A DNA stretch of 64,000 nucleotides from Candidatus Foliamicus numerosus (lineage in GTDB: Bacteria > Pseudomonadota > Gammaproteobacteria > Steroidobacterales > Foliamicaceae), in assembly GCA_028285945.1 (NCBI GenBank), contig JAPYNE010000023.1, forward strand, positions 1-64,000, written 5' to 3'. Positions within the stretch are counted from its first letter, which is position 1, and every line of letters starts with the position of its first letter. The translations under genes and the position numbers were made by a program. This document shows positions 18,512-27,932 of the stretch, piece after piece. The notes under the pieces are model-generated. The model did no database searches, was not told the origin of the DNA, and saw only the letters and a list, made by a program, of their open reading frames with translations.

Positions 18512-19270
18512 TTAGGAACTGGCACGGCGAAGGTGAAGCGCCAACCTGTCGCATTGTAACTCCGGGAGCGCCGGGCTGGCATCAGCCCCAGCCTGCTTTT
18601 CCCTGAGCCATTCCAAGAGGTCCTCCGGCGATTGCAGCACGGCGGCGGCGCCCCAGGCGCTTAAGTTCTCATCGGGCGGGAAGTAGCCCCAGGCGGCGGC
18701 GAGGCCGGTCATTCCGACGGCGGCGGCGGCCTGGATGTCGCGCGGGGCATCTCCCAGCATGATGCAGTCGGCGGCCTCCAGCGCCAGATGCCGCAGGGCG
18801 TGCAGCATGGGTTCGGGATAGGGCTTGGCGCGGGCGGCGGTGTCGCCGCCCACCGTCACCGCGCATTCCTGCGCGAGACCCAGCGCCTCGAGCAGCGGTC
18901 GGGTCAGGTATTCGGGCTTGTTGGTGACCACGCCCCAGCGGATGCCCCGGCGCGCGAGCTCATCCAGCACATCCCGCATGCCGGGAAACAGCCGGGAGCG
19001 GTCCGCTAAGCGCGTGGAATAAAGGGCAAGGCACTGCTTTAGCAATTCGGGGTACTCCGGGCTCTCCACGAGCGCTTCTCCGAAGCCGGCGGCCAGCACG
19101 CCCTTCGCTCCTTGGGATGCGCGAGCGCGCAGGCTCGCAAACGGGCGCGGAGGGCAACCGCGCTCGCGCATGACCTCCTGAACGCAGCCCACCAGGTCGG
19201 GCGCGGTGTCCGCCAGCGTGCCATCCAGATCGAACAGCACGGCGCGCACCGGCCGCCTTGCGGCCGTCAT
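18512..19270 (-). CDS. gph: phosphoglycolate phosphatase, HAD family
   Basis: HAD-superfamily phosphatase that recycles 2-phosphoglycolate formed during DNA repair. The nucleophile motif FDLDGTLADTAPD (Asp14, Asp16) is at the N-terminus. GVVTNKPEYLTRPLLEALGL gives motif II/III and MLGDAPRDIQAAAAVGMTGL motif IV. The 252 residues include about 25 extra residues at the C-terminus. The start overlaps the ubiG stop by one base (TGATG), the classic ubiG-gph arrangement, so translation is coupled. Confidence 0.93.
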   Translation of the reverse strand: MTAARRPVRAVLFDLDGTLADTAPDLVGCVQEVMRERGCPPRPFASLRARASQGAKGVLAAGFGEALVESPEYPELLKQCLALYSTRLADRSRLFPGMRDVLDELARRGIRWGVVTNKPEYLTRPLLEALGLAQECAVTVGGDTAARAKPYPEPMLHALRHLALEAADCIMLGDAPRDIQAAAAVGMTGLAAAWGYFPPDENLSAWGAAAVLQSPEDLLEWLREKQAGADASPALPELQCDRLALHLRRASS

Positions 19271-19992
19271 CAGCCGTCCGCCTTCGTGAAGTGCGCGATA
19301 TAGTTCACGTCAAGCCCGCCGCCCAGCCGGAAGCTGCCGTGCAGCGGATTGTATTGAAGCCCGGTGAAATCCTCGGCCGTGAAGCCGGCGGCGCGCGCCC
19401 AGGCCTCGAGTTCCGAGGGCCGGATGAACTTCTCGTAGCGGTGCGTGCCGCGCGGCAGCAGCCCCAGCACGAATTCGGCCGCGACGACGCCCAGGGCGAA
19501 CGCTTTGGGCGTGCGGTTCAGCGTCGATGCCAGCAGGTGCCCGCCGGGGCGCGTCAGCCGGGCGCAGGCGGCAATGAGTTCGCTAGGGCGCGGAACATGC
19601 TCAAGCACCTCCAGGCAGCACACCACATCGAATTGGCTGTCGATTTCCTCGGCGGTTCCGTGGCGGTACTCAAGGCCGGACAGCTGGCCTTCCATCGCGT
19701 GCAGCCGCGCCACTTCGAGCATTTCCTCGGAGGCGTCCAGCCCCAGCACCGACTCGGCGTCTTCCGCAGCCAGCGCCTCGGCGAGCAATCCGCCGCCGCA
19801 TCCCACGTCCAGGCAGCTTTTGCCGGCCAATCCGCCCACCCGTTCGGCGATATATCCAACCCGCACCGGGTTCATCGAGATCAGCGCGCGATTCGGCCCC
19901 TTGGGGTCCCACCACTGCGCCGCCATCGCGGCAAAGCGTTCCAGCTCGGATGCGTCAGCGTTGGCGCCGGCCTTGGCTTTGGAAGGATTCAT
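19270..19992 (-). CDS. ubiG: ubiquinone biosynthesis O-methyltransferase
   Basis: SAM-dependent enzyme performing both O-methylations in ubiquinone synthesis. It begins MNPSKAKAG and soon reaches the UbiG block ELERFAAMAAQWWDPKGPNRA. The SAM motif CLDVGCGGGLLAEALA lies near residue 68 and the CCLEVLEHVPRPSEL motif near 135. The frame is open upstream to 20061, but 19992 is chosen because GAGGCGGAA precedes it and family homology starts there. It forms an operon with gph. Confidence 0.95.
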   Translation of the reverse strand: MNPSKAKAGANADASELERFAAMAAQWWDPKGPNRALISMNPVRVGYIAERVGGLAGKSCLDVGCGGGLLAEALAAEDAESVLGLDASEEMLEVARLHAMEGQLSGLEYRHGTAEEIDSQFDVVCCLEVLEHVPRPSELIAACARLTRPGGHLLASTLNRTPKAFALGVVAAEFVLGLLPRGTHRYEKFIRPSELEAWARAAGFTAEDFTGLQYNPLHGSFRLGGGLDVNYIAHFTKADG

Positions 19993-20035
19993 TGCATTTC
20001 CGCCTCGCGCCACGCGCGGTTTGCCGGACAGGACA

Positions 20036-20251
20036 TTAGAGCAGGGTGGCGATGATGGCAAATGAGCCGGTGAGCAGTGAGAGCACCAAGCCGCCCACTA
20101 ATCCCAGCGTCCAGTACTGCAGGCGCTCAATGCCATTAAAGCGTTGATCAATGCCCGCAAAGCGCTGATCAATGCCGGCAAAGCGTTGATCGATTCTTGC
20201 CTCCAAGGCTTCCAGCCGAGTTGCGATATCGGCGAGGCTAACATCCTTCAT
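20036..20251 (-). CDS. small coiled-coil membrane protein with heptad repeats
   Basis: A 71-residue protein with a helical N-terminus (DVSLADIATRLEALEARI), three heptads of the DQRFAGI type, and one C-terminal transmembrane helix (LGLVGGLVLSLLTGSFAIIATLL). The heptads come from a 21-bp tandem repeat at about 20140-20205. AAGGAG lies 7 bases before the ATG. It resembles tail-anchored coiled-coil proteins of unknown role. The repeat makes copy-number variation likely. Confidence 0.75.
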   Translation of the reverse strand: MKDVSLADIATRLEALEARIDQRFAGIDQRFAGIDQRFNGIERLQYWTLGLVGGLVLSLLTGSFAIIATLL

Positions 20252-20344
20252 TGGTTCACTCCTTTGCGTACATTCCATTGCGGACGCTCCACTACCGCAA
20301 CTGTAGCACGGGGAGAGGCCGTCGCGAACCGCCGCCGCGCCGGC

Positions 20345-20530
20345 TCAATTGAGGGAGGGAAGCGCCACGAAGGTGCCGCCGTTGCGTTCGCAAAGCACGC
20401 GCATCAGGTTGGCGAAGCGGCTGAACTGCCCGAAGGCGCCCCCGTAAAGCTGCACGGGGAAGCCCACCGCATGGATCCGCACCAGCCGGTTGCCGAAGCG
20501 GTCGGCCTGGTTGATCCGGGCCATTTGCAC
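20345..20530 (-). pseudogene. duplicated C-terminal fragment of the VWA protein gene
   Basis: The minus-strand frame encodes ARINQADRFGNRLVRIHAVG, then a diverged middle, then FANLMRVLCERNGGTFVAL plus four residues. This is a near copy of the last 50 residues of the intact VWA gene 60 bp upstream (VERINKADRLGNRLVRINAVG ... FANFMRVLCERNGGTFVAL). No start or VWA core is present. It is best read as a remnant of a partial tandem duplication or recombined tail. Confidence 0.8.
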
Positions 20531-20593
20531 ATTTGGCGAACTACAGCGCGGACACCACGCTCTGCACTGCTATCGGAAAGTATCCCTAACCTG

Positions 20594-21568
20594 TCACAGG
20601 GCAACGAAGGTGCCGCCGTTGCGTTCGCAAAGCACGCGCATGAAGTTGGCGAATCCAATGGAATCAAAGGATCCTCGGGTCTGAAATCCCACTGCGTTTA
20701 TACGCACGAGGCGATTGCCGAGTCGGTCTGCTTTGTTAATCCGCTCGACGTATCGAATCACCGCTTCAGCGGATTCTTCCTGAAAATCATCGCCAAACAC
20801 GAAAATACTGATCTTCGTGGATTCGTCGTAGAAGGTGGAAATAGCCTGCGCGATTCCCTGTGTGGGACTTGAAAATGACTGACTTGGCCAGTTGTTCAAC
20901 GCTCTTCTAATGGAAGCTCGACGCGATGGGGAATCGGGTATCCACCTCCCGTAAAAGGAAGAAAACAAGTAATCACCATCGGAGTTCATCACTTGGATTC
21001 CCTTCAATTGGGGATATACGTCGAGAATTTCTGTGAATGTTCCCAATACCCTTGGCCATACGTCTCTCATACTGCCCGAAGAGTCAATTACGAAAATAAC
21101 GTACTCGCTGTCCACAGCCACGCCAGCGACCGTGGTGTCGTTGGGGGGCGGCTGGTAGTTCGCCAGCAGGCGCTCCATCTCCTCGGTGAGCGACTGGCGG
21201 GCCGCCAGCAGCTTGCCCGCCTCGTCGCTGCCCTGCTCGGCGCTCTCCCGGGCGGCGAAATAGCGCTCCTGGGCCTCTTCGACTTCGAGCCGGGTGGCGG
21301 CGGCGCGGCGGACGCGCTCGGCGGTTTCCGCGCGCAGAGGCTCCAGGTCGCGCTTCAGGACCGAGGTCTCGCCGCGGATTTCGAACAGCTCCCGCTCCAG
21401 CAGCAGGATCAGTCCTTCAAGCTCCTCGCGGCTGCGTTCGATGATGACCGGCTCGTGGATCTTGGTGATGACCAGAAGCAGGATAACGGCCCCGAAGCCG
21501 CAGCAAACCACATCGAGGAACGAGAGGTTGAGCCCCTGTTCGGCCTGCTTCGCCCGCTTGCCGGGCAT
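20594..21568 (-). CDS. membrane-anchored von Willebrand factor A domain protein
   Basis: A 324-residue protein starting at 21568, three bases after the upstream gene's stop. A single N-terminal helix (LNLSFLDVVCCGFGAVILLL) resembles the ExbD/MotB-type anchor. A periplasmic coiled coil follows (about 40-150), then a VWA domain (about 165-324) with MIDAS residues in FVIDSSGSM, SSPTQGIAQA and FGDDF. The anchor suggests contact with a TolQ/ExbB-like channel or the cell wall, but no such partner lies beside it. The second half has lower GC than the first. Open frame further upstream only overlaps the DUF1295 gene and was excluded. Confidence 0.85.
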   Translation of the reverse strand: MPGKRAKQAEQGLNLSFLDVVCCGFGAVILLLVITKIHEPVIIERSREELEGLILLLERELFEIRGETSVLKRDLEPLRAETAERVRRAAATRLEVEEAQERYFAARESAEQGSDEAGKLLAARQSLTEEMERLLANYQPPPNDTTVAGVAVDSEYVIFVIDSSGSMRDVWPRVLGTFTEILDVYPQLKGIQVMNSDGDYLFSSFYGRWIPDSPSRRASIRRALNNWPSQSFSSPTQGIAQAISTFYDESTKISIFVFGDDFQEESAEAVIRYVERINKADRLGNRLVRINAVGFQTRGSFDSIGFANFMRVLCERNGGTFVAL

Positions 21569-21570
21569 GT

Positions 21571-22374
21571 TCAGGCTTTTGCTTTGGGCGGCAGCGGGAA
21601 GAACATGCTGGTGCGGCGCATGTAGTCCTCGTAGCCGGGGCGGGTGGCCGCCAGATGCTTTTCGAGAATCGGCACGCCGGAGAACTTCAGTAGCGCCCAG
21701 GTCATCAGCGCGGGACTGAAAAACGCCCAGGCCGCGGCATCGACCTCCATGGCGCATAGCCAGATGCCCCACCATAAACAGGCGTTGCCGAAGTAATTGG
21801 GGTGGCGGGTGTAGCGCCAAAGCCCGCTGTCCAGCACCTTGCCGCGATTCTCCGGATTGGCGCGGAATCGCCTCAGTTGCCGGTCGCCCACGGTCTCGAA
21901 AAGCATGCCCGCCAGCCACAGCGCCAAGCCCGCCATGACCGGCCAGCCCAGCGTGACCGGCTCCTGGCCGATCTGCCCCAGCTGCACCGGAAGCGACACC
22001 AGCCACATGATGAAGCCCTGAAGCAGGAACACCACGTAGAGGCTGCGCAGGTTCCACGACCGTCCGCTGGCTTCGGTGCGTTCGCGCATGGCGGCGTAGC
22101 GGTAGTCCTCGCCGCGGCCGATATTGCGCCGCCACAAATGCCAGCTGTAGCGCAGCGACCACAGCGTGGTGAGCAGCGCCAGCAGGAAGGCGCGCGGCGA
22201 AACGCCCCCGGTGCGCCACAGCGTGGCCAGCGCGATCACTGCGAATCCCAAGCCCCAGAACAGATCGACGATGCTGCTGTCGCGCAGCCGCAGGCTCAAG
22301 GCCCACAGCGCCGCCATGATGCCCAGAACCAGCGCCAAGTTGCCGAAAAGAATCCCGGTTGCGGTATCGTTCAT
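21571..22374 (-). CDS. DUF1295 / steroid 5-alpha-reductase-like integral membrane protein
   Basis: A 267-residue polytopic membrane protein of the DUF1295 family, related to isoprenylcysteine methyltransferases and 5-alpha-reductases. Diagnostic parts are DLFWGLGF, LRYSWHLWRRNIGRGEDYRY and the C-terminal cofactor-site block SGLWRYTRHPNYFGNACLWW, ending LATRPGYEDYMRRTSMFFP. About seven hydrophobic helices are present. The first ATG at 22392 would add six residues. The VWA gene starts 3 bases after its stop. The substrate is unknown. Confidence 0.85.
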   Translation of the reverse strand: MNDTATGILFGNLALVLGIMAALWALSLRLRDSSIVDLFWGLGFAVIALATLWRTGGVSPRAFLLALLTTLWSLRYSWHLWRRNIGRGEDYRYAAMRERTEASGRSWNLRSLYVVFLLQGFIMWLVSLPVQLGQIGQEPVTLGWPVMAGLALWLAGMLFETVGDRQLRRFRANPENRGKVLDSGLWRYTRHPNYFGNACLWWGIWLCAMEVDAAAWAFFSPALMTWALLKFSGVPILEKHLAATRPGYEDYMRRTSMFFPLPPKAKA

Positions 22375-22440
22375 GGCGGTTATTCTATACATCCGCCGCT
22401 GGCCGAACGCGGCGGTTTTTCGCTCTGACGGGAGGATCCG

Positions 22441-23325
22441 ATGAGATCTCTGATTCGAATGTGCTCACCGCTTACGGCCTGCGTTGCGCTGGCGGGCATG
22501 GCTTACGCCGACACGCCCGCCGGGCTGGACACCGCTGAGGGACGGCTGGTCGCCTACCGCAGGATGCAATGCTCGATGATCGACGGCAAGGAGTCGTTTT
22601 TCTGGTGGACAGGCACCGCCTTCGGCCATGTTGCCGGGCAGCCGGACATTCGGCTGTTTCGCGTGGAGGGGATCAACGTGCGTCGCTGCGCCAGCGTGCC
22701 CCACGCCGAGCGCGGCGACGGCTTCCGCCTGATTACGCGGGAGATTCTCGTGTATCAGGACATCGAAACTGGCGAAATGCTGCACACTTGGAAGAACCCC
22801 TACACCGGCGAAACGGTGGAGGTCATTCACGTCGCCAACGACCCTGTCAATCAGCCGGCCCAGCATCCGCTGCGGCGCGACGGCTCGGAATACCAGTTGC
22901 CGCTGGTGACGCAGGGGAACGACTGGTGGTGGTCGGTGGCGGTGCCGCTGTTCTACCCGAATCCGCTGGGAGGCGATTACCAGAAATACGTGGGCGGCAC
23001 GTATCACGCCACGGAGATGTTCAATTTCAAGGGCAAGCTCAATGACCTGCTGGATGCCGACAGCGATTCGGCGACCCTGTTCGTGGGCTGGGCGCGGCTC
23101 GCGCAATGGCTGCCGTGGATGGAGATGGGCTCGCGCGCCGGCAAGATGTACTTCCATGCCGGCGGCAAGAAGGTCGGTGATTACGAAAACGTGCCGGCGG
23201 CGTTCCGCGCCGTCATCGAGGAGCATTTCCCGCTCTACCGGCACGCGCCGCCCATGGACGACGACCGCCCGAACGAAACGAGCTGGACCTACTTCAAGAA
23301 AGTGATGGAGTCGCGCAAGGATTAA
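22441..23325 (+). CDS. DUF1838 family secreted protein
   Basis: A 294-residue protein with a signal peptide (LTACVALAGMAYA). The DUF1838 core includes RMQCSMIDGKESFFWWTGTA, RLFRVEGINVRRC and TGEMLHTWKNPYTGETVEV. Family function is undescribed, though members often sit near sterol or aromatic catabolic genes in marine bacteria. GGGAGG precedes the ATG by 6 bases. It is divergent from the DUF1295 gene and followed by a decayed gene. Confidence 0.88.
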   Translation: MRSLIRMCSPLTACVALAGMAYADTPAGLDTAEGRLVAYRRMQCSMIDGKESFFWWTGTAFGHVAGQPDIRLFRVEGINVRRCASVPHAERGDGFRLITREILVYQDIETGEMLHTWKNPYTGETVEVIHVANDPVNQPAQHPLRRDGSEYQLPLVTQGNDWWWSVAVPLFYPNPLGGDYQKYVGGTYHATEMFNFKGKLNDLLDADSDSATLFVGWARLAQWLPWMEMGSRAGKMYFHAGGKKVGDYENVPAAFRAVIEEHFPLYRHAPPMDDDRPNETSWTYFKKVMESRKD

Positions 23326-23387
23326 CGCCCCCCGAGCAACGACTGTTCCCCCGACTTGCTGGCCGTGCGCTACGCATCCAGAATACA

Positions 23388-23702
23388 GTGGCGAGCCGGC
23401 GCGTAGTAGATAACCAAGCCTGCTTCGCGCATCACTTCTTGCGCGGCGTGCTGGAATCGGCAAGCAACCTTCGTGCCGTTTCCGCCTATTTCAGCATTTA
23501 CGGTTTTCAGTTGCTGGCGGAGCCGCGCCGCCCAATATCGAAATCAATTTGGCAACCAATGATTCGCAAACCCTTGAGGAGCTTGGTTTCTGGTTTGAAC
23601 AGCTGTGGGGGGATAAGAATCGGACAGAGAACATCCGGCTGGAGATCAATTTCCGCGATCCACAGCTTCGTCGTTTGCGCGACGAGATGATTTCGAGCTA
23701 GC
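23388..23702 (+). pseudogene. remnant of a phospholipase-D-like/helicase-type protein
   Basis: One frame from 23388 encodes FLRGVLESASNLRAVSAYFS and IYGFQLLAE, which resembles the N-terminal PLD-like domain of large DEAD-helicase/nuclease proteins (VSAYFSIYGYELL). It degenerates after about 50 residues. A second frame from 23549 encodes LEELGFWFEQLWGDKNRTEN and NIRLEINFRDPQLRRLRDEM with a stop at 23702, which looks like another piece of the same or a related gene. A frameshift and a probable large internal deletion separate them. The parent family is inferred from a short match. Confidence 0.5.
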
Positions 23703-23829
23703 AAGCTGGCTGGTCGTCATGATGCGGGAATAAGCAATGCATCCCACCACGCCCGAATGCTTCCACTTTGCAGTCACTTACAATTGATACGCCGGATGAA
23801 TTCGATTTCCGGAGCGTGGTTCCTTGGCC

Positions 23830-25068
23830 ATGAATAAGGATCAGTTATTTGAACTCATCGCCAACGGCGAGAACTCGCGTGTTGAATTCAAAAGGGATGA
23901 TTGCCATCCCGATGACATTTCAAAGGAAATGTCCGCGCTATTGAATCTCGCCGGCGGCGTGATTCTGCTTGGTGTTGAGGATGATGGGACCATTTCCGGC
24001 CTCACCAGAAGCCGTGCGGAAGCGGAGCAGTGGGTTATCAACATTGCGCGCAATAGTCTTCAGCCACCGGCTATACCCGTATGGAGCGCCATTGCTACTG
24101 CCGGGGACAAGCTGGTTGGCGTGGTCGAATGTCCCGCTGACAGTTTGAGCAAGCCGCACAAGGCGAGGCGCGGCAAGGCTTGGATCACTTGCACCCGCGC
24201 GGGCAGCCACTCGCGAGAGGCCACTCGGGACGAGGAAGGGCGGTTGTACCAATCCGCGGGCTTGGTGCGATACGAAATCAAGTCCGTGCCGGACATGGGG
24301 CTGGACAGCTTGGACTTGCGCCGGATTGAGAACTATTTTTGCAGCGTGCTGCGACGCACTGCGCCAAGCCGGTCTGACCTTAATGGTTGGCAGCAGCTTT
24401 TGAGCAACTCGGATCTAATGTCCAAATCGGGAGATGGTGCCTGCGCTTCGGTTGCGGGCTTGCTTCTGTTTGGCCTGAACCCCAATCGCCGATTGCCGCA
24501 GGCCGGCGTTACGGCGGCTGCGTTTCCAAACTCCGCCAAGGACTACAACACCATGGATGAAGAGCGGATTCGCGGACCTCTTGCGCCCGTGGTTTCCGAT
24601 AGCGGCGAATTGACGGAAGAAGGCGTGATCGACCGCGCGGTGGGCTTTGTCAGCCGAAACATGGGCAGCATTGCTTGGCTCGACGGTGCGCGTCGCCGGA
24701 GCAAACCGGCGCTGCCGCTGGACGCGGTGCGCGAGGCCGTTGTGAATGCCGTGGCGCACCGCGACTACGCGCGCGAGGGCACCGATATCGAGGTGTCGCT
24801 CTATGTTGATCGTTTGGAGGTGATTTCCCCAGGACGTTTGCCCAACGGCGTCACGGTAGAGAAGATGCGCGAGGGCGTGGTGCGCGTGGCCCGCAACGAA
24901 CTGATCAAGGAGATTCTTCGAGACTACCGGTACATCGAGCACCAAGGCATGGGCGTGCGCAGTCGGATTGTCGAGTCGATGCGCCGCCATAACGGAACTG
25001 AGGCGGAGCTGGTCGAGGAGGACGACCGCTTTATTGTGCGTCTGTGGAAAAGCCAAGATGGCGCATGA
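23830..25068 (+). CDS. AlbA_2/Schlafen-type ATP-binding transcriptional regulator
   Basis: A 412-residue protein with an N-terminal AlbA_2 (Schlafen-like) domain (about 1-130: ENSRVEFKRDDCHPDDISKE, LNLAGGVILLGVEDDG) and a C-terminal HATPase_c_4 GHKL-like domain (about 280-400: REAVVNAVAHRDYAREGTDI, LEVISPGRLPNGVT). Such proteins are annotated as helix-turn-helix regulators or ATP-binding proteins and are frequent in accessory regions. The ATG at 23830 is preferred to a TTG two codons earlier. It is preceded by the decayed gene and ends 17 bases before icd on the other strand. Confidence 0.85.
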   Translation: MNKDQLFELIANGENSRVEFKRDDCHPDDISKEMSALLNLAGGVILLGVEDDGTISGLTRSRAEAEQWVINIARNSLQPPAIPVWSAIATAGDKLVGVVECPADSLSKPHKARRGKAWITCTRAGSHSREATRDEEGRLYQSAGLVRYEIKSVPDMGLDSLDLRRIENYFCSVLRRTAPSRSDLNGWQQLLSNSDLMSKSGDGACASVAGLLLFGLNPNRRLPQAGVTAAAFPNSAKDYNTMDEERIRGPLAPVVSDSGELTEEGVIDRAVGFVSRNMGSIAWLDGARRRSKPALPLDAVREAVVNAVAHRDYAREGTDIEVSLYVDRLEVISPGRLPNGVTVEKMREGVVRVARNELIKEILRDYRYIEHQGMGVRSRIVESMRRHNGTEAELVEEDDRFIVRLWKSQDGA

Positions 25069-25085
25069 CAGCGGGGTTGGGGCGC

Positions 25086-26375
25086 TCAGGCCTGCATGCT
25101 GGCGATCAGCCGGTCGGCGAACTCGCTGCACTTGACTTTGGTGGCATCGTCCATCAGGCGGTGGAAATCGTAGGTGACGGCGCGTTGGCCGATCACGGCG
25201 TTCATGGCCTCGATAATCGCTTGGGCTGCCTCGTTCCAGCCCAGATGCCGCAGCATCATTTCGCCGGACAGGATCAGCGATCCCGGGTTCACCATGTCCT
25301 TGTCGGCATACTTGGGCGCGGTCCCGTGCGTGGCCTCGAACACGGCATGGCCGGTGTCGCTGTTGATATTGCCGCCCGGGGCGATCCCGATGCCGCCCAC
25401 TTGCGCCGCCAGCGCGTCGGACAGGTAGTCGCCGTTCAGATTGGTGGTGGCGATCACATCGAAACTGTGCGCCCGGGTGAGCACTTGCTGCAAGGCGATA
25501 TCGGCGATTGCGTCCTTCATCAGGATGGCGCCGCCGTCCAGCGCCGCCTTCTGCTGGGCGTTCGCGGCGGCCTCGCCCTTGTGCTCCTTGGCGCGGTCCC
25601 ATTGCCGCCAAGTGTAGAAGCGCCCGCCGTAGTCGTTCTCGGCCAAGTCGTAGGCCCAGTTGCGGAACGCGCCTTCGGTGTATTTCATGATGTTGCCCTT
25701 GTGAACCAGCGTTACGCTGCGGCGCTGCTGCGCGACGGCGTAATCCAGGGCGGCGCGCACCAGCCGCCAAGTGCCTTCGCGGGACACGGGCTTCAAGCCG
25801 ATGCCGGAGGAACCCGGGAAGCGCATCTTGGCATGGCGTTCCGGGAAGTGCTCCTTGAGCAGAGCCAAAAAGCGCGCGGTATCTTCCTGGCCCTCTTCGA
25901 ACTCCGCGCCGGCGTAGATGTCCTCCGTGTTCTCGCGGAAAATCACCATATCCACCGCCCCGGGATCGCGCACCGGCGAAGGCACGCCCTCGAACCAGCG
26001 CACCGGCCGCTGGCACACGTAAAGATCCAGAATCTGCCGGATCGCCACGTTCAGCGAGCGGATGCCGCCGCCCACGGGCGTGGTGAGCGGCCCCTTGATG
26101 GCCACGCGATATTCGCGGATGGCTTCGATGGTTTCGTCGGGAAGCCAGTTGTCGAATTTCCTGAACGCCGCCTCGCCGGCATACACTTCCATCCACATCA
26201 GCCGCCGCTTCCCGCCGTAGGCTGCCGCCACCGCCGCGTCCAGCACCCGCACCGTGGCGCGCCAGATGTCCGGCCCCGTGCCGTCGCCGCGGATGAAGGG
26301 GATGACGGGGCGGTCGGGCACGCTGATCGCCGTGCCGTTCATAGTGATTTTTTCGCCATTTTGCGGAATCTGCAT
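25086..26375 (-). CDS. icd: NADP-dependent isocitrate dehydrogenase
   Basis: TCA-cycle enzyme, isocitrate plus NADP to 2-oxoglutarate. The 429 residues align throughout with the E. coli dimeric type. [13 protein letters not shown] contains Ser107, equivalent to the serine phosphorylated by AceK in E. coli, and the active-site segments [31 protein letters not shown] and [19 protein letters not shown] are present. The start matches the family's KKIT-like opening ([12 protein letters not shown]). Phosphorylation would need an AceK, which is not in this window. The 235-bp gap to the divergent porin gene holds no other gene. Confidence 0.97.
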   Translation of the reverse strand: MQIPQNGEKITMNGTAISVPDRPVIPFIRGDGTGPDIWRATVRVLDAAVAAAYGGKRRLMWMEVYAGEAAFRKFDNWLPDETIEAIREYRVAIKGPLTTPVGGGIRSLNVAIRQILDLYVCQRPVRWFEGVPSPVRDPGAVDMVIFRENTEDIYAGAEFEEGQEDTARFLALLKEHFPERHAKMRFPGSSGIGLKPVSREGTWRLVRAALDYAVAQQRRSVTLVHKGNIMKYTEGAFRNWAYDLAENDYGGRFYTWRQWDRAKEHKGEAAANAQQKAALDGGAILMKDAIADIALQQVLTRAHSFDVIATTNLNGDYLSDALAAQVGGIGIAPGGNINSDTGHAVFEATHGTAPKYADKDMVNPGSLILSGEMMLRHLGWNEAAQAIIEAMNAVIGQRAVTYDFHRLMDDATKVKCSEFADRLIASMQA

Positions 26376-26610
26376 GCCACCGATCCTGATACTCGTAAAA
26401 GGTGCGGCAGAATTATCCGCATCAGGTCAGAACGGGGCAAGGCCGCGCGGCTCCGCGCCGCGGCCCGGCGGCGGGCGTGAACGATGGTCATCCGAGGCTG
26501 ACGGCGGGGTCCAAGGGGCGCTGCGGAAGCTATTCCATGCGGGAATGCGGCTGAACAAAGTTGGAGTCTTGAGCGTGCGGGGTGCCAGCGCGGCGGATAG
26601 GCTGTAAACT

Positions 26611-27906
26611 ATGGGCAGCGAGCCGTGGCAAAATAACTGGATGCCTATGCGATTTGCAAATCATGAACGCATTGGAAGGCGTGTTGAATATACGCAGGAG
26701 CGGTTTTCCTGGAGCGGTTATGCTGGCTTCTTCGCCTGCACGGCCATGCTAGCGGCTTTAGCCGCGTTGCCCGTTCGGGCGCTGGATTTTGGCGAAGCGG
26801 TTGCCGGCGGAAACACTGCGCTTGGTTTTCGTTATCGTATTGAATCGGTTTCCCAAGACGGAATCGAAAAGGACGCGCTGGCATCAACCGCCCGCGCCCG
26901 CCTGACGTGGAATTCCGCAGACTCGGATGGCTTCGCTTTCGGTGCCGAAGCCGACTACTCGCTGATTCTCGGCATTGAGGACTTCAATTCCACCACTAAC
27001 GGTAAGACGCAATACCCGATCGTGGCCGATCCGGAAGGATTTGATCTTAACCAGGCCTTCCTGAAATACAGCCAGGACAATGCCACGTTTACGCTGGGCC
27101 GCCAGCGGATCAATCACGGCACGCAGCGCTTTATGGGTGGCGTGGCCTACCGCAACAACGAGCAGACCTACGACGGCGTTCGCGTGCAGGCTTCCGCCGG
27201 CGCGCTCAACCTGGACTACGCCTTCGTGGGCAACATCAACCGGATTTTCGGGCCCGGCGATGGCGCGCAGCCCGGCGATTGGCACGGCAACTCGCATGTC
27301 TTGCGCGCAACTTTCTCCGCCGCGCCCGGGCACACGCTGGCCGGCTACGCCTACCTTTGGGATCTCGAAAACGACAATGGCCCCGCCAACGCCAACTCCA
27401 CTTACGGCCTGGAGTATGTGGGCGCTTTCGATCCGCTCACGATTACGGCGGCGGCTTCAAGCCAAAGCGACTACGGCGAAAATCCAGTGGCGTACGATGC
27501 CACGCACTACCTGATCCAAGGCGATCTCAAACTTGGGGGTTTGAGCATTACGGGGGCCTACGAGGTGGTGGGAAGCGACGATGGCGCCGCGCAGTTCCGC
27601 TTTCCGGCCGCCACCCTGCACAAGTTCCAAGGCTGGACGGACAAGTTCCTGATTGCGCCACCCACAGGTGTGCGCGATGCCTGGGTGAGCGTGGGCGGCA
27701 AGCTCGGCGGCGCCACCGTAACCGGGGTGTTCCACGATTATCGCGCCGATTCCGGGGGTGCGGATTACGGCCAGGAACTGGGCTTTGCGGTCACCTATCC
27801 GCTTCGCGACAACCTGTCGCTTTTACTCAAGGCCTCGCACTATTCGGCGGATGAGTTCGCCACCGACACCACCAAGGCTTGGCTGATGCTTGGCTGGAAG
27901 TGGTAG
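26611..27906 (+). CDS. outer-membrane beta-barrel porin, alginate-export-like family
   Basis: Outer-membrane channel of about 430 residues. After a signal sequence (GYAGFFACTAMLAALAALPVRA) the mature part, starting about LDFGEAVAGGNTALGFRYRI, alternates polar and aromatic residues in many short beta strands and ends WLMLGWKW with a C-terminal Trp typical of BAM substrates. The FTLGRQRINHGTQRF segment matches the alginate-export domain proteins. The N-terminal start is uncertain: ATGs at 26641 and 26647 would remove an unlikely leader. The substrate is unknown. A hairpin element lies 26 bases after the stop. Confidence 0.8.
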   Translation: MGSEPWQNNWMPMRFANHERIGRRVEYTQERFSWSGYAGFFACTAMLAALAALPVRALDFGEAVAGGNTALGFRYRIESVSQDGIEKDALASTARARLTWNSADSDGFAFGAEADYSLILGIEDFNSTTNGKTQYPIVADPEGFDLNQAFLKYSQDNATFTLGRQRINHGTQRFMGGVAYRNNEQTYDGVRVQASAGALNLDYAFVGNINRIFGPGDGAQPGDWHGNSHVLRATFSAAPGHTLAGYAYLWDLENDNGPANANSTYGLEYVGAFDPLTITAAASSQSDYGENPVAYDATHYLIQGDLKLGGLSITGAYEVVGSDDGAAQFRFPAATLHKFQGWTDKFLIAPPTGVRDAWVSVGGKLGGATVTGVFHDYRADSGGADYGQELGFAVTYPLRDNLSLLLKASHYSADEFATDTTKAWLMLGWKW

Positions 27907-27932
27907 CCCGCCAGCTGCGTCTTGCTTCCTCG

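Noticed and set aside
20594..22306. A 570-residue VWA protein extending into the DUF1295 gene
   Set aside because: The N-terminal 246 residues of that frame are the shifted frame of the DUF1295 gene. The ExbD-like anchor begins at 21568, exactly after the DUF1295 stop.
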